Source of the DNA: Reticulitermes speratus
Lineage: Eukaryota; Arthropoda; Insecta; Blattodea; Rhinotermitidae
DNA: 64,000 nucleotides
Reading direction: 5' to 3'
NCBI GenBank assembly: GCA_021186555.1
Contig: JAJKFL010000015.1
Coordinates: forward strand, 62,001 to 126,000
The notes under the pieces are model-generated. The model was not told the origin of the DNA, did no database searches, and saw nothing but the letters and a program-made list of their open reading frames with translations. How positions within the stretch are numbered: the stretch's first letter is position 1; each line of letters starts with the position of its first letter. The position numbers and the translations under genes are program-made. This document shows, piece after piece, positions 21,469 through 32,533 of this stretch.

Positions 21469-24400
21469 GCTTAGTCACAGAAATGTTTTGTAAGATTTTC
21501 TTCTCACTTATAATGTCTCCACTGGCAACATGTCGCGGCAGAGCACGGCTGCTTTGAAGTACAGTTGTAACTACATGTAGGCTTACAAATAGGTTAGTAA
21601 TCGATCTCTACATTTTGAACTGACGGTGTAGTTTTGTGTTTCGCATGAATCGCGGAATAAACAGCAATTATTTCCTTCCGGCACAAGATGGCTCTTCTTG
21701 AGACTGATAATTCCTTCTCATCATCAACTTCCTTCATAAGAAGCACGGTGTCTTCGTATATCTTCATCCTTTATCGCACACAATTGCCTTAACTGTTTAA
21801 TTTATTTTTGAAATTATATTAGACACATCGATCTCTACATTTTAAACCGACGGTTGTACTTTTGTGTTTCGTATGAATCGCAGAATGATCAGCAATTATG
21901 TCCCGAAATGGTGTGAACCGACTGGTCTGTAGAATTGAAATAACTTGTTTCGTGCTAGGTACGAGCTGGCTGTTTAGGTGTTAGACGGAAGAATTTTGGA
22001 CCTCAAAGGGATAGAAGCAATTAGCTATGATTTATTAATTATTTGTTGCCATTGCTGAAATAACTCTTCAAACACAAACTTGCTGACAAAGCTGATGATT
22101 AGTTGCAACGAGTTATGTTTCTACTCTATACTGTGTAATACACATGTAAAGTTGTGACCGAACGGTATTGCGAAAGGAATTGCACACAGATCGTGCTACC
22201 GCAGTCTGCGTGCAGATGTGCATGTAATTGTTGTTACAGCTTGTGATCCTACAGTAAAATGTAGGCAGTCATGAGATGAGGCACTGTGCCATAGAACGTA
22301 TGTCGTTACTGTGCACAGGTAGAGACGTAGAGAAATAGAGACTTATTATGCACACCTTGCCTAAATAATAATGCACAATTTTTAAAAGTTTATCATCAAC
22401 ATTTCAAAATTCTACTTGGATAGTACTTGTCATTCCCACTCAAAAGATCCCATGGTTACACCACAGTGGTGACTCTGAAGACCAGGAATGATGCCCACAG
22501 TGAACTTTATACGAGCAAGTCAATCAGTGGCTATAATATTCATGCCAGTTACTAAAAAAAACAGGGTAAAAACTATTGGACAGACATGCACGCACCCAAT
22601 TAAATGGACATGTTCTCCATAAGGATAGTAACACATTCAATTCCAAAACTCACATAAAGCAAATTGCTGTAGACAGTTTAATACTGCCTGTATCAACTTA
22701 AATGTATTTAGTGCAGCTCTCCTTTAGCTTGCATATGACTATGAATGACAGCGTCACTAATGAATATGAATATGGTAGTGATATGATTCTAGAAGCACTA
22801 ACAGAATAAAAAAAATTGCAGAAATTTTGGATGACAGTGATCGTGATATAAATTTTATACATGAATGAAGTCTAACACATCCTCACCAGAAGACACACAA
22901 GAAGACATTTCAAAAACATCTCATTAAAAGGTAGAAATGTCAAGAACATGAGAGATACAAAAGTAACCAATATTGCTGTTACGCCTCATACAGTTACCGG
23001 TTTTGTATATATCAGACACTAAAACAATAGCCATTGTCTGTAGACATCAATCTCACAAGTTATTTTCATATACATATTTTGACTGTTTACATAAATATTA
23101 ACTTCCACCACAGAAAGTTGTCCATCAGGCACGATATTAACTTTAACTTACGAACGCAAGTCCTTAAAGCTATTATTCGCATCCCTTCGTACGAAAATAT
23201 GATATCGAAAAAAGAGAGCATAAAAGTTATTCAATTCTTCTCATGAGCAATGTACAACCACCAGTACATTATCCGCAATATAAGTAGAAATTAAAATTCC
23301 TGACGTGAATTAACCACATTATAAAGAATTTAATGTTTTAGGACAATAAAAATTGTGCCTCGAATTCCGAAACCATAACATTTAGATAAATATTAGGATC
23401 CTACTGAGAAAAACAACTTTAGCAATGAAGTGGTAATGATTACAGTTTTACATGGGAACAGACCTCCACAAGTTAGACAAATTATTTCATAAAAGTATTA
23501 CGTCATGTACACCGAAATTGCTGCTTGATATAGGAGTACACAGATACAATGAAATTTTCAACTTAAATAACATATTACATTAAATATAACCCCAAGATTT
23601 AGGGCATTATATTTCATTCCGTAGATGTGGTCAACACGATTTCTCCTATTTTGTAGCAAACGTCACATCTCTAGTACAGTTGACAGATATGCAATACATA
23701 TTGCCAACTTCCTATTTTATGATTGTGAGGTCGAGGATTTCTAATTGTACTTTAGATTCACGACTTAGGTCAACCAGAATTTTTAAAAGCAGCTGTCACT
23801 CACCTCAGCACTCTTCATCATAAATCCTGCCAAAGACAGCCAGAATCTCAATACTGCTGATAACTAGCAATGAAAAAAGTTCTATGCACAACAGTAATTC
23901 GCAGCAGTTCTCAACACTGGACACAAATATCAACAGTGGCCAACAGTGGTTGCCTGTAACACTTATGAAATCACCCATATCATGAGCAGTATTAAAACAG
24001 TGTCCAACTTACAGAAACCCTCTTGTACAGGAACATCAGCATGTGTAAAACTATCGGTCTGAGTTGAGGTCTTCAGGACTTGGTTGATGACAATGCACAT
24101 AATAAATATCATGTAATAAGATTTTGTCTTATTATCACAATTCTGTTACAAGCTATTCATTACTCGTTAGAATAAAATTGAATAACCATGTTTCATACAG
24201 TTGTGGACATGGAGAAGATGGCAGTCGCTGGTATCTAGTTACAAGGTAGGACAGCACTGGAGAACAGCTGCCATTTTCACTGCTGTTCAAACACATGCCA
24301 CCTGCTGTGACTGCATTCCTTCCTGTGCCCAACCCCTGTCCTGATGCTAAAACCTTTGAGGGTCACTTCTGACAAAAGGACTTGTTTTGTTTATTACCTG

Positions 24401-24681
24401 CATTGAGCTCACTGCAACTTCTGCCACTTTCATCAAACATAAAAGGTGACAAAGAAACATTTCTCTACCACAGAAGACAGAGAAAGACAGCTGACCTCCG
24501 TTAAACATATCCATGTATTTTGAATAATTATCTTCCTCCAGAAGGCTAATGTTAAGCACTCTAAACAAGCCCCTAAACAATGACGAAATGGGATACCAAA
24601 ACCATTTTTCGGTCTGGTTATTGGGCTGTTCTACTTGATTAGACTGAGCATTCTGTCCTGAGCTTGGGTCAAGACTTACTT
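21469..24681. other. Core segment of U4 (3213 bp)
   Basis: The 70-aa frame near 22490 is broken by extra A bases (ctaaaaaaaacagggtaaaa), while a shortened second frame stays open (23034-23246). The hairpin gcctaca arm is mutated to tcctaca. No recognised gene apart from the exon-like frame listed separately. Confidence 0.5.
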
Positions 24682-24700
24682 GTAAGTAAGAGAATCTACA
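24347..24700 (-). other. Exon-like open frame left of the 39-bp array, U4
   Basis: On the minus strand an open frame runs from the array edge through AEKWFWYPISSLFRGLFRVL and LLEEDNYSKYMDMFNGG to a stop at 24347. It is preceded by an acceptor-like ccaagctcag. In U2, U3, U7 and U8 the same frame stops earlier. I do not recognise the protein. Same frame at 35412-35645 and 46467-46700. It may be a captured exon or chance. Confidence 0.2.
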
Positions 24701-25132
24701 TTATTTATGCTTTGTTGGTTGTACGTAAGAGAATCTACATTATTTATGCTTTGTTGGTTGTACGTAAGAGAATCTACATTATTTATGCTTTGTTGGTTGT
24801 ACGTAAGAGAATCTACATTATTTATGCTTTGTTGGTTGTACGTAAGAGAATCTACATTATTTATGCTTTGTTGGTTGTACGTAAGAGAATCTACATTATT
24901 TATGCTTTGTTGGTTGTACGTAAGAGAATCTACATTATTTATGCTTTGTTGGGTGTACGTAAGAGAATCTACATTATTTATGCTTTGTTGGTTGTACGTA
25001 AGAGAATCTACATTATTTATGCTTTGTTGGTAGTACGTAAGAGAATCTACATTATTTATGCTTTGTTGGTTGTACGTAAGAGAATATACATTATTTATGC
25101 CTTGTTGGTTGTACGTAAGAGAATCTTCATTA
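24682..25132. repeat. 39-bp minisatellite, 11 copies plus a partial (U4 first array)
   Basis: The first monomer opens gtaagtaag. Copy 7 has gggtgt and one copy has ggtagt. The right end is abnormal: after gtacgtaagagaatc the sequence is ttcattactacatta and then directly cagaactcac, so the usual cataagttgtcc flank and about 260 bp of spacer are missing. Confidence 0.97.
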
Positions 25133-25354
25133 CTACATTACAGAACTCACCCCATTTTCAGACTTCATTTGTTTAAATGTTATCGCAACAGGATTCTGAT
25201 CCACGTCCCCATGAGTGTCCTCTTCACCTTTAACAGCAACGCCTTCTTCTGCATCATCATCATCACCACCACCATCATCATTGGATGTTATGCAACTGTC
25301 ATTACATGAACCAGGTTCAGATTTCAAAACCACCAAACCATTATCAAACGTCAC
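25133..25354 (-). pseudogene. Acidic exon-like fragment, U4 copy a
   Basis: The Asp tract is interrupted (DDGGGDDDDAEE). The exon end ggg|gtgagt is kept, but the intron part is replaced after a few bases by the 39-bp array. Confidence 0.38.
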
Positions 25355-25849
25355 TTCATTAAATAGACTACACTTTCAAGAGCTCAGACTCTTAACACCA
25401 GCACTGCTTAAGATTCAAGTCTTCTGCAACACTGTGCTATCGTGACGAGTAAAAACTGCCAACTGCTTCCTCAATCCTGACATCAGTCAAAGAAGCCATA
25501 TGTATCCTTGGTAGTCTTCTTCAACCACCCTGAAGAAAGTGGCAGGCATGACTTCTGTAACATTTGTACCTATACACCAAATAACGTGGTGTCATCCCAG
25601 CAGACTGTAATGTTAAGACATACAGCATTTGTATATTGGGCGATATTTATGGTGTCCAGTCTCACATGTTCAAGAGAAAAAGTCAATTGAACTTCTTAAA
25701 CTACTGGCATTGAACACAGATTTACACAAGCAAAAACAAAGTTCATTGAAAACACTGGTAACTATTCGTAAGTCAACATGGTGTGACTTCCCAGCAGACT
25801 TGAATCTTCAGAATACATTTTAATTATAAAAATGGTGCACTGTATCAAA
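25133..25849. other. Truncated spacer a of U4
   Basis: Begins inside the acidic exon fragment (25133-25354, minus) because of the array junction. Short plus frames at 25508-25690 and 25629-25823 are not supported as genes. Confidence 0.6.
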
Positions 25850-25990
25850 CTGCTAACAACTGACAAAATGCAAAACTACCACAACCTTATCACAAACTGC
25901 TAACAACTGACAAAATGCAAAACTACCACAACCTTATCACAAACTGCTAACAACTGACAAAATGCAAAACTACTACAACCTTATCACAAA
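25850..25990. repeat. 47-bp minisatellite, 3 copies (U4)
   Basis: Three monomers; the last carries actactacaacc. The same three, with the same variant, occur in U5 and U6. Confidence 0.95.
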
Positions 25991-27200
25991 CTCAGTTTCT
26001 ATGGCCATATAAATACACAAAGAACAGGATGACAAGATCATTTTCTGCACACAGAACACTCACCATGCTTTCCATTACACCAGGATACAATTCTTCTACT
26101 CTCTGGAGTACGATTTTTGTCACTCTAGTTTCATGAGAGTGCACAATTGTTCGTAAGCTAACACCTTGTTCAGAGGACATCATGGAGTGCAGAATTGTTC
26201 GTAAGCTAACACCTTGTTCAGAGGACATCATGGTTTGTTGGTTGGATAGGCAAATGACTTACAAAAATCCTAAACATACAGCTTTATAGATGTGATAACT
26301 GAAACTTCCAGTATTTGTGCACAACCTCTCGTGGTGGTAGGGATGCTAAGAACTCCCAAGCGGCCACCATGCCTTTATGGTTGTCAGCCAAGAGTTTTAG
26401 AGGTAGGAGTTCTCTGTATCTGGAGTACAAGTACTCGTCAATAAGAATTGTGTGGGTCATACTTGTCCCCTTCAACAAGCTCAGTATGTCTTTGAATATG
26501 TTGCATAGTCGGTCTTGTCCGGAAGCAGTAGCCCAACACATGCGAAAAATTTCTCTCCTCTAGAAAAAGGATGCTGACAAATAAGTTCCGAGAGAATTCA
26601 TTGTGGAGATTGAAGGATATGTAGCATCTGTCCATATGATGTCTGTAGGTTCCTATCCAAGAGTTCCCATGAAATCCCTAATTCTTTTTGTTATCCAACC
26701 TTGGTACCCCTGAACGTGGATATTCTTTCCTATCGTCAGCATGGTAGGTCCAAACATAAGTAACTGTTGTGATCTATCTTGGATGAAACGCAGTACTCCG
26801 TCTCTAAGCTTTCGAGGCAATTGTGGGTTCTGGGATGATTAGCAATTGTAAGAATATCTTGTGGCTCTGTGTTGATTCTGAAGATTGGCCTAAATCCAGC
26901 TTTGAGACAATGCCCTGTGAGCTCGTTGAAGGTTAGAATGCGCGTGTAATCTGCTGTATTGAACAGTAACCCCTCATCGAAGCAGCTAGATCCATCTTAC
27001 TAGGGTTGATATCTCCAGGATTTAGTGCGAAGATTGAATAGTAGTAAGCCATTAACGTGGCACGGGTAGATAAGCCGTCATTTACAGCACTTAAAATGGG
27101 AATGTTCACATGAGGATTGCTCCCCTGTATAACATCGTATCGCTCAGTCAGCCGATGGCTGATAATTCTTTTAGATGACTCTAGAAATAACGTTCCCCTT
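25991..27200 (-). pseudogene. Unidentified protein-like remnant, U4 copy a
   Basis: The left part has a 48-bp in-frame duplication (gagtgcacaattg at about 26136, gagtgcagaattg at 26184), giving MMSSEQGVSLRT twice in the frame 25992-26231. The right part reads without interruption from the piggyBac C-terminus into the remnant (26933-27316), unlike U3, where a base is missing at about 17577. Identity as for U3. Confidence 0.35.
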
Positions 27201-27789
27201 TTGGGCGCCACTTTTCTGACAAAATGTCTTTCAGTCGGCCTTGGTATTGTGTTATCGGACGCTTGTCGCCCCGGTACACTCCGTTCGCCCGCAGCACGTG
27301 CATATTGTGTTAGCAAACCTTCGACTAACTGTATTCTGTATGAGAGCTGCTCTATATTTCTTCCCGTGACTTGTCTATAAACAGCAATCGAACTGAACTA
27401 CAGAGTTCTGTAGCCTTTTGAAAAGTCTGAGCTACAATTTGGTCATCCTCTTTCTCTCAACCATGTACATATGGTCCTTAAAGTCTACTCCCCCCATCTT
27501 GTGATTATAATCAATCACAAACAAAGGCGTCTCTGTCTCGTTGCCTTTCTTAGAAACACTCTGCGTGTGTGCACTGTGTTATGTGGACACCATAGTTACA
27601 GTTCTTTTATCGCAGCATTTTAGCACTGTGACAGAAGTCGAATGTCTGGCTGTGATTTTTCCCTTCTTCAGAATCTTTCTGTTCAATCGGCGGAATGTTC
27701 GATGTCTAGTTGCCTTGCTAATTCTGGACTGTTGTAAAAGTTATCCATCCAGTACTAATCATATCGGGAAATCCAGGTGTTGATATTAC
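27201..27789 (-). pseudogene. piggyBac relic, C-terminal part only, U4 copy a
   Basis: Here the motif DYNHKMGGVD is intact in frame (Asp codon at 27485-27483), because six C are present where U3 has five. A stop follows after MTK. The relic ends at gatattac, where the second 39-bp array begins, so everything upstream of the YWMDNFYNS region is lost. Confidence 0.8.
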
Positions 27790-27799
27790 GTAATTTTAT

Positions 27800-28110
27800 G
27801 TATGTAAGAGAATCTACATTATTTATGCTTTGTTGGTTGTACGTAAGAGAATCTACATTATTTATGCTTTGTTGGTGGTACGTAAGAGAATCTACATTAT
27901 TTATGCTTTGTTGGGTGTACGTAAGAGAATCTACATTATTTATGCTTTGTTGGTTGTACGTAAGAGAATCTATATTATTTATGCTTTGTTGGGTGTACGT
28001 AAGAGAATCTACATTATTTATGCTTTGTTGGTTGTACGTAAGAGAATCTACATTATTTATGCTTTGTTGGTTGTACGTAAGATAATCTACATTATTTATG
28101 CTTTGTTGGT
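27800..28110. repeat. 39-bp minisatellite, 8 copies (U4 second array)
   Basis: Begins gtatgtaag after a filler gtaattttat joined to the piggyBac relic. Variants in order: ggtggt, gggtgt, tctatat with gggtgt, taagataat. The right flank is the normal cataagttgtcc. A 144-codon minus frame (27755-28189) joins the flank to the array. Confidence 0.97.
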
Positions 28111-28806
28111 CATAAGTTGTCCTACAATCTGGTTCAACATATGTATAATCTGATATTTGTTTCTTTTGGATATCTCCTGCCTCTCTCACTACATGGACCA
28201 GGTTCCATTTTCACCAAACTCGTGCACCACCAAAACTTTATGAACCATGACATACGCAAACAACAACAAAACCAAAATAATACAATAATAAGGACGGACA
28301 TGTACATAGATCTATGCAATCCTACATATCTGTGAATATTACTTTATAACGGACACACACAGAACTCGCCCCATTTTCAGACTTCATTGTTTAAATGTTA
28401 TCGCAACAGGATTCTGATCCACGTCCCCATGAGTGTCCTCTACACCTTTAACAGCAACGCCTTCTTCTGCATCATGATCATCACCACCATCATCATTGGA
28501 TGTTATGCAACTTCATTACATGAACCAGGTTCAGATTTCAAAACCACCAAACCATTATCAAACGTCACTTCATTAAATAGACTACACTTTCAAGAGCTCA
28601 GACTCTAACACCAGCGTTGCTTAAGACTCAAGTCTTCTGCAACACTGTGCTATCGTGACGAGTAAAAACTGCCAACTGCTTCCTCAATCCTGACATCAGT
28701 CAAAGAAGCCATATGTATCCTTGGTAGTCTTCTTCAACCACCCTGAAGAAAGTGGCAGGCATGACTTCTGTAACATTTGTACCTATACACTAAATAATGT
28801 GGTGTC
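28111..28806. other. Spacer b of U4
   Basis: Has the acidic exon copy (about 28345-28590, minus) broken by a two-base loss (caacttcatt for caactgtcatt). It ends at gtggtgtca, joined to gccaagagtc of the remnant, which deletes the 47-bp repeat and the left part of the remnant. Confidence 0.6.
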
Positions 28807-29624
28807 AGCCAAGAGTCTTAGAGGTAGGAGTTCTCTGTATCTGGAGTACAAGTACTCGTCAATAAGAATTATGTGGGTCATACTTGTCCCCTTCAACAAG
28901 CTCAGTATGTCTTTGAATATGTTGCATAGTCGGTCTTGTCCGGAAGCAGTAGCCCAACACATGCGAAAAATTTCTCGCCTCAAGAAAAAGGATGCTGACA
29001 AATAAGTTCCGAGAGAATTGATTGTGGAGATTGAAGGATATGTAGCATCTGTCCATATGATGTATGTAGGTTCCTATCCAAGAGTTCCCATGAAAGCCCA
29101 AATTCTTTTTGTTATCCAACCTTGGTACCCCTGAACCTGGATATTCTTTCCTATCGTCAGCATGGTAGGTCCAAACATAAGTAACTGTTGTGATCTATCT
29201 TGGATGAAACGCAGTACTCCGTCTCTAAGCTTTCGAGGCAATTGTGGGTTCTGGGATGATTAGCAATTGTAAGAATATCTTGTGGCTCTGTGTTGATTCT
29301 GAAGATTGGCCTAAATCCAGCTTTGAGACAATGCCCTGTGAGCTCATTGTTGAAGGTTAGAATGCGCGTGTAATCTGCTGTATTGAACAGTAACCCCTCA
29401 TCGAAGCAGCTAGATCCATCTTACTAGGGTTGATGTCTCCAGGATTTAGTGCGAAGATTGAATAGTAGTAAGCCATGAACGTGGCACGGGTAGATAAGTC
29501 GTCATTTACAACACTTAAAATGGGATTGTTCACATGAGGATTGCTCCCCTGTATAACATCGTATCGCTCAGTCAGCCGATGGCTGATAATTCTTTTAGAT
29601 GACTCTAGAAATAACGTTCCCCTT
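28804..29624 (-). pseudogene. Unidentified protein-like remnant, U4 copy b (left-truncated)
   Basis: Lacks the MMSSEQ part. Frames 28783-29001, 28859-29119 and 29357-29740 match those of copy a with point differences (for example THIILID for THTILID). Confidence 0.35.
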
Positions 29625-31479
29625 TTGGACGCCACTTTTCTGAGAAAATGTCTTTCAGTCAGCCTTGGTATTGTGTTATCGGACGCTTGTCGCCCCGGTA
29701 CACTCCGTTCGCCCGCAGCACGTGCATATTGTGTTAGCAAACCTTCGACTGACTGTATTCTGTATGAGAGCTGCTCTATATTTCTTCCCGTGACTTGTCT
29801 ATAAACAGCAATCGAACTGAACTACAGCGTTCTGTAGCCTTTTGAAAAGTCTGAGCTACCATTTGGTCATCCTCTTTCCCTCAACCGTGTACATATGGTC
29901 CTTAAAGTCTAGTCCACCCATCTTGTGATTATAATCAATCACAAACAAAGGCGTCTCTGTCTCGTTGCCTTTCTTAGAAACCCTCTGCGTGTGTGCACTG
30001 TGTTATGTGGACACCATAGTTACAGTTCTTTTATCGCAGCATTTTAGCACTGTGACAGAAGTCGAATGTCTGGCTGTGATTTTTCCCTTCTTCAGAATCT
30101 TTCTGTTCAATCGGCGGAATGTTCGATGTCTAGTTGCCTTGCTAATTCTGGACTGTTGTAAAAGTTATCCATCCAGTACCAATCACATCGGGAAATCCAG
30201 GTGTTGATATTACTGTTTTTTCTCTCTCTCTCTCTAAAAGTATGACCTTGCGGTTGGTTTTTGCACAATGCCCATCAGTAAAATCAGACCTAAAACTGTA
30301 AATTTCATTTTCCGTGACAGTTGTCCTCGATGTCACGAATGATCGAAATGGGAAAATATGGCCTCGCACGTTCTTGTATTGTTCTGCATACCTATTAGTT
30401 TCTATAACAATTTGTTGTATGATTTCTTTGTGAAAAAAATAACTAAAATATTCAACATTATCAATTACATTTTCAGCACCATTTCTGGGTTCGAAATCAC
30501 AGCTAAATACTTCTGTGTGTAATTATGCATCGTCTGCCACACGAAGTCGTGTTGCAGTGTCAACACTGTCGTCTTTTCTAACTGCATGTCCTGTTGTATC
30601 CCTTGGCTACTCGGCGTGTTGCTCCGCGTATTGTGAATATTGCGGCACGATGAGCCGGGTTCGAACAGCGGTTAAGGATGGCGGTGGGAGCAGAAACACA
30701 ATATTCTTGCTATATAATAACTTTATTGTCAGGGAGAGTTGTAGAGATGTTGGCCCAAGAGAGCTGTTTACTGCTGATACGTAGTGCCGATCGGGCAAGA
30801 CTGCAAGACTCACGCTCCAAAACTGAGAGTCTAAAACTGAGGGTCCTCACTATGAGAAAGGGAGTCTATATGCGTAAATCGGGGCGACCTATGTCCTTTG
30901 AACCTGCTAGACTTGAACATAAGTACAGTCGTTCTCAATATCTGTCCCACATGTGATTCTTAGTAATGTTGCCTTAGTACGAGCAACCTTGCCCTATGTC
31001 TACACTTTGACCTGGGGCAAAGTGTGGAACAGATACCGAGTTACATATCTGATCTTTTAGACATTATCAGTGTCATTTCAGTTTCCATGTATTATTCTAC
31101 CAAAACACCAAATACACCCATTTGAAAATGAATGAGACAATTAGAATTAACACGTGGAAGAGGTATAACAGTTAAGTGAATTCATAAATTTATAGAAACA
31201 CTTCAATATTTACAAAGAACAATGACAAGTAAATGATCTCGGTACAGAGTAACAATATGCAATAGTCCACTTTCATTAACGAAAAGAAAGTACAATAATT
31301 AAAGTATCACATTAAACATTTATGGGCTGTTGGTACCACACATGCAACAGTACTATAGCTACGTCATCAATTTCATTATCACTACTGCTAACACTATCGT
31401 TACTACTGTCACTGAAACTTTCATCTGATTTGTACAGAATTGCTAGCACTTCACTCTCTGTCAAACCTTTCCCTGCCAT
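29625..31479 (-). pseudogene. piggyBac relic, full-span copy, U4 b
   Basis: Same layout as U3 with its own lesions. The motif reads KMGGLD. The (TC)n tract ends ctctaaaag rather than ctctcgaaaag. The frame MRGHIFPFRSFVTSRTT is at 30142-30369. The N-terminal ATG is at 31479. Confidence 0.8.
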
Positions 31480-31583
31480 GGTTACGCCCCTAGAATGACT
31501 CGTAAGTCAACTGCTGAAGTTGCTTGCCAGCCTTCGACTTCTCACACAGCAGTTGATTATAACAAGCGAAATGATAATAATCC

Positions 31584-31700
31584 GATCCCAGTGGCCGTGC
31601 GGTGTAAGGCGTGGGTCTGCGGCCGCTCGTTCGCTAGGATTGCGGGTTCGAATCCCGCCTGGTTCACGGATGTTTCTCTCCTGTAAGAGTAGTGTTTGAA
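31584..31700 (+). mobile_element. tRNA-derived SINE head, U4
   Basis: A and B boxes intact; cgctcgttcgctagg variant. The tail reads ctcctgtaagagtagtg. It follows a flank with tgactcgtaa. There is only one copy here, against two in U3. Confidence 0.75.
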
Positions 31701-31707
31701 TAGTTCT

Positions 31708-32533
31708 AATTTCTGCAGTTGTATTGGTTACATAATCCTCATCGTTTTTATCCAATTCTAAGATTGAGTATGGATTTGATAATGTTATTTGTACATTATC
31801 TGTAATTGATCCTTTTTTGTTTGTTACTTTAGTCACCCACTCATTTTTTAAACCTGATTAGTAGCTCCGTATGTGGTTTCATTTTTGTTTGTATCATTTA
31901 GATTTGCGGTTATACTAAGTGATAATTCCTGTTGTAGAAGATTAGTGATTGCTCTTGCTGACTTCAATTCATCTAATACCTCGTTAAGTTTGCTCTCCAG
32001 TTCAGTAAACTGTACACAGATATAATCGCTACATATTGGTTCTTTATTTAGAATTTTACTCCTCGTAGCCACAGCGTGAGTCGACTTGTCCGCCATGTAT
32101 CGCTGTTCGTTCTAATTCTCTTCGTACATATCGTAAACTTAATGAGTTCAGCTTTTAATTTATAGCACACTTAAAAGCACTTCCACATTACCTCCTCGTG
32201 ATCATACACCAACACGATCCCAACTTAAAAAATAAAATGTATCGAATGCTAATTAAAAGCTGATATAGTTATGGTTATATCGGGCAGGTTTTGACAAAAT
32301 GATGTACTTATGTTGTGTTGTATTGCTTTACTCTATTGTGTCGTATTGACGGGTATTATATTGAGAGCTGTGATGTGAATTTGATGATTATATGAAACAA
32401 GATATATAAATAAATAAATAAAGTTATATAACTACTGTAATAATTAGAGCAGATTGACCGTCTGTGGTCCGATCTCGTAATGTACGGCATTACAAACTCG
32501 GTAAGTGTTCAAAATTGCTCGGCGTTCTACTTC
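31708..32533 (-). mobile_element. LINE ORF1 5' part plus flank, U4
   Basis: Two frames: 31848-32096 (82 codons from the ATG at 32096) and 31507-31836, separated by a base loss (ttttttaaacctgatt for tttttgaaacctgttt). Relative to U3 it lacks about 110 bp before the SINE. The (TAAA)n tract ends near 32422; the hairpin left arm is mutated. Confidence 0.65.

Larger units (their letters stand above)
21469..32533. repeat. Macrosatellite unit U4, 11065 bp composite unit
   Basis: The first of three nearly identical composite units. The array-to-piggyBac block occurs twice (a: 24682-27789; b: 27800-31479). It differs from U5 and U6 at scattered bases: the first array opens gtaagtaag rather than gtgcgtaag, and gtcactctag stands where U5 and U6 have ggcactctag. 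Confidence 0.95.

Noticed and set aside
27755-28189. 144-codon minus frame starting with a unique stretch (REAGDIQKKQISDYTYVEP) as a gene
   Set aside because: Most of it is the 39-bp repeat read in its open minus phase; the unique part is about 27 residues with no ATG in frame.
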